In this document: piece after piece, positions 22,869 through 30,372 of the stretch
How positions within the stretch are numbered: the stretch's first letter is position 1
Layout of the letters: each line of letters starts with the position of its first letter
DNA from: Bifidobacterium leontopitheci
GTDB taxonomy: Bacteria > Actinomycetota > Actinomycetes > Actinomycetales > Bifidobacteriaceae
Direction of reading: 5' to 3'
DNA length: 43,538 bases
Assembly: GCF_009193355.1 (NCBI RefSeq)
Contig: NZ_WBVT01000028.1
Coordinates: forward strand, 1 to 43,538
Translations under genes and position numbers: made by a program
The notes under the pieces: generated by a model
The model's input: only the letters and a program-made list of their open reading frames with translations
Databases searched by the model: none
Told to the model about the DNA's origin: nothing

Positions 22869-24173
22869 ATGGGCAACGGAAAATCCATGTTGATCAGCGA
22901 GATGGTGTCGGCGGTGCTTGACGCCGACGCTCCGGTGCGTGTGGAGGCGTTCGACGGGTCGGTGTTCGGCCCCAAGGCCGCGCCGCTGCAGATCAGGGTC
23001 ACCAGTCCGAAGGCCGTATACCAGCTGGCGGCCAATCCGAACGAGATCGGGCTCGTACGCTCCTACATCCTCGGCTATCTCGACTTCGCCGGCATCGACT
23101 ATGCGGACCCGTATCCGCAGATGCGGCAGATGATGGCGCTCAAGCCCTACCTGCACCGGCCGTCGGCCATCGACGCGGCCCGCATCGCCGCCGCGGTCGT
23201 CAGCCACGGCTATCACAAGCCTGAAGTGCCGCAGTCCGAGGGGCCGTCACGGCTCGAGCGCATCAAGTCCGGTCTGATCCCGCACACCGAGAAGGCCGAC
23301 TCCGAGACGGTCAGCTTTCACTACGACCTGTCGAACCGGTTCTACGCCGACTTCATCGGCCCGACCATGACCTACACGTGCGCCGTGTTCGACACGCCGG
23401 ACATGAGCCTCGACGACGCGCAGCGCAACAAGATCGACCTGATCCTCGACAAGCTCGACCTGAAGCCCGGCCAGCGTCTGCTCGACATCGGATGCGGGTG
23501 GGGGTCGCTCGTCATCGCCGCCGCCAAGCGCGGCATCCGCGCGATAGGCGTGTCGCTGTCGCACGAGCAGGTCGAATACGGGCAGGACTGGATTCGCCGC
23601 GAAGGGCTCGAGGACCTTGCCGAACTGCGCGTGATGGACTACCGCGACGTGCCGGAGCGCGACTTCGACGGCATCACGTCCGTCGGCATGATGGAGCATG
23701 TGGGCGCGAAGAACTACCGTCACTACTTCGACGAGATGTTCCGTTTGCTCAAGCCATGCGGACGACTGCTCAACCATCAGATCACCATCGCGAAGGACAA
23801 GCCGGGCAACCGTCCGGGAACCGACGAGTTCCTCGACCGCTACATCTTCCCCGACGGCGACCTCGCCTCGCCCGGTTTCATCGAAAGCGCCCTGCACGAC
23901 GCCGGCTTCGAGGTGGTCAACCAGGAGAACCTGCGTCAGCATTACGCGCTGACCCTGCATCACTGGAACCACAACCTCAAGGAGCATTGGGAGGACGCGG
24001 TCCGTCAGGTCGGCTTCGAACGGGCCAAGGTGTACGGCCTGTATCTGGCCGCGTGCGCGCTCAACTTCGAGCTCAACGGCATCCAGCTCCACCAGTTCCT
24101 CGCCGTCAAACCCGACAAGGACGGCCGTCCGCTCGGCGACTGGTATCCGCTGCGTCCGTGGTGGATGGCCTGA
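22869..24173 (+). CDS. cfa: Cyclopropane-fatty-acyl-phospholipid synthase
   Basis: A 434-residue SAM-dependent enzyme that methylenates unsaturated acyl chains of membrane phospholipids, making cyclopropane fatty acids typical of stationary phase or acid stress. The ATG at 22869 has AAGAGG 6 nt upstream; an in-frame ATG at 22851 has none. After an N-terminal lipid-binding domain (~1-145), SFHYDLSNRFYADFIGPTMTYTCAVF leads into the methyltransferase motif LLDIGCGWGSLVIAAA, then HEQ and MMEHVGAKNYRHYF. The C-terminal FEVVNQENLRQHYALTLHHW segment is also diagnostic. The gene stands alone; its end faces the convergent Gfo/Idh/MocA gene 80 bp away. Confidence 0.95.
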   Translation: MGNGKSMLISEMVSAVLDADAPVRVEAFDGSVFGPKAAPLQIRVTSPKAVYQLAANPNEIGLVRSYILGYLDFAGIDYADPYPQMRQMMALKPYLHRPSAIDAARIAAAVVSHGYHKPEVPQSEGPSRLERIKSGLIPHTEKADSETVSFHYDLSNRFYADFIGPTMTYTCAVFDTPDMSLDDAQRNKIDLILDKLDLKPGQRLLDIGCGWGSLVIAAAKRGIRAIGVSLSHEQVEYGQDWIRREGLEDLAELRVMDYRDVPERDFDGITSVGMMEHVGAKNYRHYFDEMFRLLKPCGRLLNHQITIAKDKPGNRPGTDEFLDRYIFPDGDLASPGFIESALHDAGFEVVNQENLRQHYALTLHHWNHNLKEHWEDAVRQVGFERAKVYGLYLAACALNFELNGIQLHQFLAVKPDKDGRPLGDWYPLRPWWMA

Positions 24174-24253
24174 TTCCAGAAGCTGATACAACGAAGTCGG
24201 GGGCCGGCCGTACTGCGGTCGACCCCCGACTCATATCAAACGTGACGTCAACG

Positions 24254-25279
24254 TCAGCGGTACAGCGCCGGCTGCTCGTTGAGCGTCACCGGAATCCGCC
24301 CGCCGTGGTGCAGGCTCTCCAGGGCGGCGTCGGCGATCACGTTCGCCACATAGCCGTCCCACGCGGTCGCCTCCTGGCCTCCCGGCTGGCGGTCGGCCTC
24401 GATGTTCGCGAAGAACCGGTCGAACTCGCGGTCGTACGCTTCGATGAACCGGTCGAACCATGCCGACGAGATGGCGTGGCTGATCTGCCCGGCCTTGCGC
24501 ACCTCGGGCGTCGCAACGTCCGGCAGCGAGATGATGCCGGACTCGCCCACCAGACGGCATTGGATGTCGTAACCGTACTGGCAGTTGACGTTCGCCTCGG
24601 CCGTCGCCAGCGCGCCGTCCGAGAACTCCACGATCGCCAGCTGCGGCTCACGCAGCGACTCGCCGTTCGGGTTGAGCGAGTTCATGCGGGCGAACTTCAT
24701 CTCGATCGCCGTCACGTCGCCGCCGAACAGGTAGTGCAGCATGTCGAAGTTGTGGATCAGCGTGTCGTTGATCACGTTGTCGGTGCCGTAGTAGCTGGTC
24801 GCCGCCTGCGCGTTGTAGTGGCGCATGCCGGACATGAGCAGCGCGCCGATCTCGCCGGACGCGGTGAACCGCTTCATCGCGTCGTAGCCCGGGTCGAACC
24901 GCCAGTTGAACCCCACCTGGATGGTCCTGCGGCCGCGGGCGACCTCCGCCTCGACGACCTTCCAGCTGTCGGCGCCGTTGATGGTCATCGGCTTCTCCGT
25001 GAACGTGGGCTTGCCGACGGCGATGGTGTGCAGCAGCGGGTCGAGGTGCACGTCGTTGCGGCTGGCGATGACGATTGCGTCGACGTTCGGGTCGTCGATG
25101 AGCGCGTCCGCCGAATCGTAGATGGCCGCGTCGAGCCGGTTGTCGTCGATGGCCTGCTGCGCGTTGGCGGTGACGGTGTCATAGACGCCGACGACCTGGG
25201 CGCCGCTGCAGCGTTCGGTGATGCGACGGACGTGGTCGCGGCCCATGGCGCCGCATCCGATGAAACCGACATTGATCAT
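24254..25279 (-). CDS. Gfo/Idh/MocA-family oxidoreductase (inositol/sugar dehydrogenase-like)
   Basis: A 341-residue cytosolic NAD(P)-dependent dehydrogenase. The Rossmann start VGFIGCGAMGRDHVRRI, the conserved EKPM motif (FTEKPMTI) with its catalytic Lys, and the later H-x2-DM pattern in IHNFDMLHYL fit inositol 2-dehydrogenase and related sugar-acid or polyol dehydrogenases. The ATG follows AAAGGAG with 6-7 nt spacing. It is the third gene of a minus-strand module after a GlxA/AraC-like regulator and a GRP sugar transporter, so oxidation of the imported sugar or polyol is the natural reading. The exact substrate (inositol or another polyol) cannot be fixed from sequence alone. Confidence 0.85.
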   Translation of the reverse strand: MINVGFIGCGAMGRDHVRRITERCSGAQVVGVYDTVTANAQQAIDDNRLDAAIYDSADALIDDPNVDAIVIASRNDVHLDPLLHTIAVGKPTFTEKPMTINGADSWKVVEAEVARGRRTIQVGFNWRFDPGYDAMKRFTASGEIGALLMSGMRHYNAQAATSYYGTDNVINDTLIHNFDMLHYLFGGDVTAIEMKFARMNSLNPNGESLREPQLAIVEFSDGALATAEANVNCQYGYDIQCRLVGESGIISLPDVATPEVRKAGQISHAISSAWFDRFIEAYDREFDRFFANIEADRQPGGQEATAWDGYVANVIADAALESLHHGGRIPVTLNEQPALYR

Positions 25280-25300
25280 GATGATCTCCTTTGATTGATG

Positions 25301-25381
25301 ATGGTTGACGATGAATGACGATGACTTATGGTTGGCGATGACTGATGGTTGACGGTGACCGCTGGCTGACGGCCGTCAGCC
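25301..25381. repeat. Tandem ATGGTTGRCGRTGA repeats and 18-nt palindrome
   Basis: Three imperfect copies of ATGGTTGACGATGA (25301-25314, 25328-25341, 25345-25358) fill the gap between the dehydrogenase and transporter genes. They are followed by the perfect palindrome GGCTGACGGCCGTCAGCC (25364-25381), which covers the transporter stop codon. It may modulate coupling between the two genes or be replication slippage debris. Confidence 0.6.
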
Positions 25382-26263
25382 GTTCTTGGTGATGCCGATG
25401 AGGATGCCGCCGATGGCGATGAGCACCATGCCGACGATCACGAACGCCATCTCCTTGCGGGTCTTCTTCTCCTTGAGCAGGAAGAGCCCGCCGAGCGTGG
25501 CGACGATCACGTTCATCTGCGACAGCGTCCAGCCGACCGCAAGGCCGTTGATCTCGTTGGACAGCTGCACGGTCAGGTTCGCGGTGGCGAACAAGGCGCC
25601 CGTCGACATGTTCAGCCAGCTCTTGCGGCCGAACACGCCGATCTCCTTGTCGCCGGCGTCCTTGCCGCTCATGACGAAGGCGATGACCGTCGTGCCGAGC
25701 ATCATGAACACGGCCTGCGGGAACAGCATGTCCCAGCTGGAGACGGAGAAGAACTTGCCGGCCGCCGCGTAGCTGGTGTACAGCAGCGACGAGATGAGCG
25801 TGATGAGCAGGCCGAGCTTGAGGTTCGACGGCCCCTTGTCCTCGCTTTTCTCCTGGAACGCGGTGCAGGCGACGCCGACGATGATCACGACGAGCGCGGT
25901 GATGCCGAATCCGAACTGCCATCCGTGCGTCCACTCATGGAAGAACAGCGCGCCCAGCAGCGTGGTGAACACGAGCTGCATGCCGGTGGACAGCGGCATC
26001 GCGCGGGCCACGCCCAGATAGTCGAACGACCTGATCTGCAGGATCTGCGCGATGCTCCACGGGATGCCGTTGACGGCCGCCGCGGCGATGAGCGTCCACG
26101 ACCAGCTGATCGGATGGAAGATCAGCACCACGATGCCGAACAGCAGCGTGGTGAGCACCATGCCCATCTGCTTGTTGGCGGTCGTGCCGCCGACCTTCTG
26201 CATGACGACGCCCTGAAAGCCCCAGCCGAACGCGGGGACCAAGGCCAGGAGGATGGACCACAT
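25376..26263 (-). CDS. GRP-family sugar uptake transporter
   Basis: A 295-residue, ten-helix membrane protein of the glucose/ribose porter (GRP) family in the drug/metabolite superfamily. The N-terminus LALVPAFGWGFQGVVMQK, the paired acidic-free helices, and the C-terminal VGWTLSQMNVIVATLGGLFLLKEKKT match GlcU/RbsU-like proteins that take up glucose, ribose or related sugars by proton symport. AAGGAAAGG lies 8-9 nt before the ATG. It precedes the Gfo/Idh/MocA gene by 96 bp on the same strand, and 209 bp separate it from the regulator gene. A TACACT -10-like sequence (26339-26344, minus strand) overlaps the CACTGTCTCAGTG dyad, a possible operator. Confidence 0.85.
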   Translation of the reverse strand: MWSILLALVPAFGWGFQGVVMQKVGGTTANKQMGMVLTTLLFGIVVLIFHPISWSWTLIAAAAVNGIPWSIAQILQIRSFDYLGVARAMPLSTGMQLVFTTLLGALFFHEWTHGWQFGFGITALVVIIVGVACTAFQEKSEDKGPSNLKLGLLITLISSLLYTSYAAAGKFFSVSSWDMLFPQAVFMMLGTTVIAFVMSGKDAGDKEIGVFGRKSWLNMSTGALFATANLTVQLSNEINGLAVGWTLSQMNVIVATLGGLFLLKEKKTRKEMAFVIVGMVLIAIGGILIGITKNG

Positions 26264-26329
26264 GTCATATCCTTTCCTTCCGCTCCCGCCCGGACTGCCG
26301 TGTCCTCACGGGAGCGCAACAACATTGTT

Positions 26330-26342
26330 CACTGTCTCAGTG
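26330..26342. promoter_or_regulatory. Dyad CACTGTCTCAGTG over the transporter promoter
   Basis: A 5-bp inverted repeat (CACTG-TCT-CAGTG) overlaps the minus-strand TACACT -10 candidate, and AACAACATTGTT lies 10 bp nearer the gene. It is a candidate binding site for the AraC/GlxA-type regulator encoded upstream. This is inference from position only. Confidence 0.35.
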
Positions 26343-26472
26343 TAGGAAAGGCCCGGCAGCCGGCGTCACGCCGCAGCCGGTGGGTTTACGCCAACTTTCG
26401 GGAAAATCACGACAGTGTGTTGCGGCTTGGCGCGGCGGGCGTCGTGTGCGGCGGCCACGGTCGGCGGCTGCG

Positions 26473-27510
26473 CTACCGCGGCAGGGCAGGCTCCTGGAAT
26501 CGCCTGCGGTACCGGCTCGGACTGACGCCGAACGCGGCGGTGAAATGCTTGCGCAGCAGGTCGGCGTTGCGCAACCCCGCACGCATGGCGACCTGATGGA
26601 CCGGCAGGTCGGTCAGCTCCAGCAGCTCCTTCGCCGCGTTCAGCCGCTCCGTCAGCAGCCAGCTGCTCGGTGGCATGCCGATGACGTCGACGAACCGCCG
26701 CTGGAACGAGCGCGGCGACATGTGCACGGTCCTGGCGAGCGCGTCAAGCGTCCAGTCGTGACTGAGATGCTCCCTGACACGGCAGGTGAGCGCGATGATA
26801 TCGTCGCGCTGCTGCGATGACGACCTGACGGCGGATGCCGTCTGGCGCTCGCGGGGGCGGCGGCTGTCGGTCGAATGCGGGTAGCGCATCATCAGCACGT
26901 CGGCCTCCGCGCTGGCCAGCGACTGCCCCTCATGCTCGGCCATGAGCGCCAGGCACAGGTCGAGGCAGATGCTGCCGCCCGCCGACGTCCATATGCGCCG
27001 CCGTACGTCATGGGTGAGCAGACGATCGCGCATGACCACCGCCTTGGGGAACTGCAGGGCCAGATCGTCGACGAACGGCAGATGGGTGGTGCAGTCCACG
27101 CCGTCGAGCAATCCGGTCCACGCGAGCGCGAACACGCCGGTGCACATGGCGGCTATTTCAGCACCCGCATGATGCCGTTCGATCAGCCAGTCGCGGATCG
27201 CCAGCGCGTCCGCGGGATCGTCGGTGAACAGGGCGGCCTTGTCGTCGCCGTGACGCCGGTCGTGGGCGATGTCCTTGGGGTTGGCGAATCCGGGGATGAT
27301 GATCAGGTCGGGCGACTCATGGTAGTCGGCAAGGGGAGTGGCGGCGATGGCGAGGCCATGGTCAAGCGGTTGCGAGGCAGTGGCGGCTATGAAATCGATG
27401 GTCGGGCGGCTCTGCCCGCCACGTTCCACGGAGTCGTCATCGAAGATCTGGATGATGGAGATGACGTCGAACGCCCACATCGTGCCGGGCAGCAGCACCG
27501 CGATTCTCAT
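26473..27510 (-). CDS. GlxA-like AraC-family transcriptional regulator (DJ-1/PfpI + HTH)
   Basis: A 345-residue DNA-binding protein. Residues ~1-190 are a DJ-1/PfpI-like amidotransferase fold (MRIAVLLPGTMWAFDVISII) with the nucleophile-elbow-like sequence IAAMCTGVFALAWTG, which often binds a small-molecule signal in these regulators. The C-terminal ~105 residues are a double-HTH AraC domain (LDALARTVHMSPRSFQRRFVDV; HQVAMRAGLRNADLLRKHF). AGGAGG sits 8 nt before the ATG at 27510. It lies directly upstream of the GRP transporter and Gfo/Idh/MocA genes on the same strand and is the likely regulator of that uptake/oxidation module. Confidence 0.87.
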   Translation of the reverse strand: MRIAVLLPGTMWAFDVISIIQIFDDDSVERGGQSRPTIDFIAATASQPLDHGLAIAATPLADYHESPDLIIIPGFANPKDIAHDRRHGDDKAALFTDDPADALAIRDWLIERHHAGAEIAAMCTGVFALAWTGLLDGVDCTTHLPFVDDLALQFPKAVVMRDRLLTHDVRRRIWTSAGGSICLDLCLALMAEHEGQSLASAEADVLMMRYPHSTDSRRPRERQTASAVRSSSQQRDDIIALTCRVREHLSHDWTLDALARTVHMSPRSFQRRFVDVIGMPPSSWLLTERLNAAKELLELTDLPVHQVAMRAGLRNADLLRKHFTAAFGVSPSRYRRRFQEPALPR

Positions 27511-27667
27511 CAGGCCAACCTCCTGCCATGGTGGATGACATGCCGGATACGCGACCATTGTATCCGCGCGGCCGGTCTCGGAGGCCCTGCGGCGGTGCGC
27601 GCGGCGGCGGCCGGCCGTCGTCGCGGTCCGTGTGCTAGACTGTTCAGGTTGGCCTTCGCGCCGACGT

Positions 27668-27741
27668 GGGGCTGTAGCTCAGTCGGTTAGAGCATCGGAC
27701 TCATAATCCGCCGGTCCTGGGTTCAAGCCCCAGCGGCCCCA
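27668..27741 (+). tRNA. tRNA-Met (CAT anticodon; Ile2 not excluded)
   Basis: A 74-nt cloverleaf: acceptor GGGGCTG/CGGCCCC, D arm GCTC/GAGC, anticodon loop CTCATAA (CAT), T arm GGTTCAAGC, discriminator A, no encoded CCA. CAT can be elongator Met or Ile2 (lysidine-modified); initiator is unlikely because the acceptor starts with a G-C pair and the anticodon stem lacks three G-C pairs. The promoter is the TGCTAGACT box at 27633-27641. A 15-bp hairpin at 27749 follows. Confidence 0.9.
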
Positions 27742-27748
27742 CATGGAA

Positions 27749-27782
27749 AATCCCCTTGAAAACCGCTGTTTTCAAGGGGATT
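27749..27782. terminator. Hairpin terminator after the CAT tRNA
   Basis: AATCCCCTTGAAAAC (27749-27763) pairs perfectly over 15 bp with GTTTTCAAGGGGATT (27768-27782) around a CGCT loop. It sits 8 bp after the tRNA and faces the convergent small gene ending at 27804. The A/T-rich inner stem and symmetric flanks suit bidirectional termination. Confidence 0.75.
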
Positions 27783-27803
27783 AGCGTATTCGCCGGCTTG
27801 ATG

Positions 27804-28199
27804 TCAGTACTTGTTCGCGCCGGTGCCCACAAAGTTGACCCTGAAGCCGCGCTGGTAGTGCAGGAACATGCTCGCGCCGTAGCGGTCGACAGGACGGTGG
27901 GTGAAGAGCATGCGGATCGCGAACGCGGTCTGCACGTCCTCGGGCAGCGCGAGGAACGCCTTGTGCGCATCCCAGTAGGGCTCGCGGACGATGGCCGCGT
28001 CCGGCACGTAGGCGTAGCCGTAGCCGTCATCGTTCACGTAGCCCATGAACGGCAGATCCCACGCGTTGTACCGGGTGAGCTTCGCCTTGAAGTCCTCGAC
28101 CTCGGCGATCGCCTCGTCGCTGATGCCGAACGACCTGGCGACCTTGTTGGCCTCGGCGGTCTTCTCGTCGGCGCTCTTGTCGAACATGTCGAAGTTCAC
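27804..28199 (-). CDS. Unknown protein, 131 aa, GTG start
   Basis: A 131-residue soluble protein beginning MNFDMFDKSADEKTAEANKV with a Tyr-rich centre (VNDDGYGYAYVPDAA). I recognise no family. The GTG start has a GAGAGG sequence 8 nt upstream and overlaps the stop of a 13-codon ORF (GTGA), so the two are probably translationally coupled. Composition follows the rest of the chromosome. It faces the CAT-tRNA terminator convergently. Function unknown. Confidence 0.6.
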   Translation of the reverse strand: MNFDMFDKSADEKTAEANKVARSFGISDEAIAEVEDFKAKLTRYNAWDLPFMGYVNDDGYGYAYVPDAAIVREPYWDAHKAFLALPEDVQTAFAIRMLFTHRPVDRYGASMFLHYQRGFRVNFVGTGANKY

Positions 28200-28237
28200 G
28201 GTGATGACCTCTCATCCTTGCTGTCTTCAGTTGCCAT
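28196..28237 (-). CDS. 13-codon leader ORF overlapping the next start codon
   Basis: ATG at 28237 follows AAAGGA by 6 nt, a better ribosome site than the downstream gene has. The 13-residue product MATEDSKDERSSP ends in TGA whose first base lies inside the GTG start of the 131-aa gene. This is the geometry of a leader or coupling ORF; the peptide itself has no recognisable motif. It could instead be a chance frame. Confidence 0.45.
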   Translation of the reverse strand: MATEDSKDERSSP

Positions 28238-28661
28238 GATGGCTTCCTTTCGCTGTACTGATAGTCGAAACGCACATCCTGAATGTTTGATATTGGATGG
28301 TCTTCTGTTGTGATGGAACACATCCAATAGGATTGTGTGATGGTGTCCTCGGATATCCTTGTGGCTCCAACGATAGCAGCGTCGTTGTTTCTTGTATTGA
28401 TATAACCGTTGATTTATATAGCTGTTCACCTACTTGTCATCGTATTGGGAGGTCGTGTGCGCATCGTTGTCGCCATGTGCGGCTCATGATTCGTTCGCGG
28501 CACGGTATGTGCAGTTATGTTCGATTCGACAGTCAAGCGAACGTGCCTGCATGTGGCGGTATATGATAATCCACACCACGGCGTATACTTCCGAAGGTTC
28601 CGGTTCACGCCTGCCATAGGGGCAAGGCGACCCGGGTCACCTGGATTCCTTAGGAGACACC
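28238..28661. other. AT-richer divergent region with L31 leader candidate
   Basis: 424 bp, visibly more AT-rich than its surroundings. ATTGGATG...CATCCAAT (about 28283-28327) is an inverted repeat with 8-bp arms on the side of the minus-strand unknown gene. TATACT at 28584-28589 is a good -10 for rpmE. The ~70-nt leader that follows holds a GCCTGCC...GGGCAAGGC hairpin and TTAGGAG before the ATG. Confidence 0.5.
28590..28661 (+). ncRNA. Candidate ribosomal-protein leader of rpmE
   Basis: The 5' leader between the TATACT box and the L31 start can fold into a CGCCTGCC/GGGCAAGGCG hairpin just upstream of the ribosome site. Candidate L31 autoregulatory leaders have been proposed in several bacterial groups including Actinobacteria; I have not matched this one to a covariance model. 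Confidence 0.35.
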
Positions 28662-28874
28662 ATGAAGCAGGGCATTCATCCTGAATACCATGCCGTCGAG
28701 GTTCTGTGCTCGTGCGGCAACACCTTCGTCACCCGTTCCACCTACAAGGGCGACCACATGACGGTCGACGTGTGCTCGAAGTGCCACCCCTTCTACACCG
28801 GCAAGCAGAAGATTCTGGACACCGGTGGCCGCGTCGCTCGCTTCGAGCGCCGCTACGGCAAGAAGGCCAAGTAG
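28662..28874 (+). CDS. rpmE: 50S ribosomal protein L31 (zinc-binding form)
   Basis: A 70-residue protein of normal length. The CxC...CxxC zinc set (LCSCGNTF and [14 protein letters not shown]) marks the C+ paralogue, and the basic C-terminus ERRYGKKAK is typical. L31 bridges the ribosomal subunits and often regulates its own synthesis. TTAGGAG lies 6 nt before the ATG. A T-tailed hairpin ends the transcript at 28945, and prfA follows in the same orientation. Confidence 0.97.
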   Translation: MKQGIHPEYHAVEVLCSCGNTFVTRSTYKGDHMTVDVCSKCHPFYTGKQKILDTGGRVARFERRYGKKAK

Positions 28875-28881
28875 CGTATCG

Positions 28882-28945
28882 ACGCCAGTCCGCATGGTCC
28901 GGCGCGCTTCGGCGTGCCCGGGCCGCAAGCGGGCTGGCGTTTTTT
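28882..28945 (+). terminator. Intrinsic terminator after rpmE
   Basis: ACGCCAGTCCGC (28882-28893) pairs with GCGGGCTGGCGT (28929-28940) over 12 bp with a single T-G wobble, and six T residues (28940-28945) follow. The 35-nt interior holds a secondary GC hairpin. This is a canonical intrinsic terminator, so prfA probably has its own promoter. Confidence 0.8.
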
Positions 28946-29063
28946 GATACCCAAATCGCTTTCCCATACAACAACGTCCACGTGACGATTGCACACGGCC
29001 TCCACCTGACGGTCGTGCCGATATCAGGGCCGGCCCGACGCCGGCGTCAGACAAGGAATGACC

Positions 29064-30152
29064 ATGACAGACGAGCAGTTCCCTGCGGCGGCGACCGCAT
29101 TGGAGGAATACCGGTCCATCGAAGAGCAGATGGCCAGCCCCGAGGTGGTGACCAACCCCGACAAGATGCGCAAGCTCGGCCGACGCCACGCCGAACTCGG
29201 CTCCATCGTCGCCGCCTACAAGACCTACCTTTCCGTGCGCGACGACCTTGAAGCCGCACGTGAGATGGCCGGCGAAGACCCGGAATTCGCCGACGAAGCC
29301 AAGCGTCTCGAAGCCGAACTGCCGGCAGCCGAAGACAAGCTGCGCACCGCGCTCATCCCGCGCGACCCCGACGACGCTCGCGACACCATCATGGAGATCA
29401 AGGCCGGCACCGGCGGCGAAGAAGCCGCGCTGTTCGCCGGCGACCTCATGCGCATGTACACGCGCTACGCCGAAAAACGCGGCTGGACCGTCACCGTCCA
29501 GTCCGAGAACACCACCGAGCTCGGCGGTGTCAAGGACGTGCAGATGGCCATCCGCGCCAAAGGCACGCCCGCCCCCGAGGATGGCGTGTGGGCCTCCCTC
29601 AAGTACGAAGGCGGCGTGCACCGCGTGCAGCGCATCCCCGTCACCGAATCGCAGGGCCGCATCCAGACCTCCGCGGCCGGCGTCATCGTCTTCCCCGAAG
29701 CCGACGAGGACGACGACGAGATCGAAATCGATCCGAAAGACCTCAAGATCGACATCTTCATGAGCTCCGGCCCCGGCGGCCAGTCCGTGAACACCACGTA
29801 CTCCGCCGTGCGCATGACGCACATCCCCACCGGCATCGTCGTGAGCATGCAGGACGAGAAATCGCAGATCCAGAACCGCGCCGCCGCGCTGCGCGTCCTC
29901 AAATCCCGACTGCTCGCCATGAAGCACGAGCAGGAGGCCGCCGAAGCCGCCGACATGCGCCACTCGCAGGTGCGCTCGCTCGACCGTTCCGAGCGCATCC
30001 GCACGTACAACTTCCCGGAGAACCGCATCGTCGACCACCGCACCAACTACAAGGCGTACAACCTCGACGCGGTGCTCGACGGCGACCTGCAGGCGGTCAT
30101 CGACTCGGACATCCAGGCCGACGAGGCGGAGCGTCTGGCGAACCAGAAGTAG
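29064..30152 (+). CDS. prfA: Peptide chain release factor 1
   Basis: A 362-residue release factor that recognises UAA/UAG. The stop-codon tripeptide PVT is at 192-194 in [14 protein letters not shown], and the catalytic GGQ at 238-240 ([11 protein letters not shown]) hydrolyses peptidyl-tRNA; its Gln is the substrate of PrmC encoded next. AAGGA lies 6 nt before the ATG at 29064; the ATG two codons earlier is too close to it. Length is normal. prmC follows after a 220-bp spacer that contains a 29-bp perfect inverted repeat. Confidence 0.97.
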   Translation: MTDEQFPAAATALEEYRSIEEQMASPEVVTNPDKMRKLGRRHAELGSIVAAYKTYLSVRDDLEAAREMAGEDPEFADEAKRLEAELPAAEDKLRTALIPRDPDDARDTIMEIKAGTGGEEAALFAGDLMRMYTRYAEKRGWTVTVQSENTTELGGVKDVQMAIRAKGTPAPEDGVWASLKYEGGVHRVQRIPVTESQGRIQTSAAGVIVFPEADEDDDEIEIDPKDLKIDIFMSSGPGGQSVNTTYSAVRMTHIPTGIVVSMQDEKSQIQNRAAALRVLKSRLLAMKHEQEAAEAADMRHSQVRSLDRSERIRTYNFPENRIVDHRTNYKAYNLDAVLDGDLQAVIDSDIQADEAERLANQK

Positions 30153-30214
30153 CGTGCGGCCGGGGCTGGCTGGGCGTGCGATATTCGAGCGTGACCGGGG
30201 CTGGCTTTTTGACC

Positions 30215-30301
30215 GGGCTGGGCTGGGGCATACGATGCTCGACACGCTCAAGGCCGCTCGGCCAAGCATACGGTCGAGCATCGTATGCCCCAGCCCAGCC
30301 C
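30215..30301. repeat. 29-bp perfect inverted repeat between prfA and prmC
   Basis: Arms 30215-30243 and 30273-30301 are exactly complementary over 29 bp (inner part GGGGCATACGATGCTCGAC), and the 29-nt interior carries its own GGCCG...CGGCC stem. There is no T-run. It would interrupt prfA-prmC readthrough or stabilise the prfA 3' end. Confidence 0.85.
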
Positions 30302-30372
30302 TCGTTGGGTGGCTCTGTTACGTTTGCGTTTGTTTGGGCCGCAAGTGATTTGAAAAAAAGGGGAGGATGGGT

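Noticed and set aside
25301..25358. CRISPR-like tandem repeats
   Set aside because: Only three imperfect 14-bp units with unequal gaps (13 and 3 bp); no spacers, leader or cas genes.
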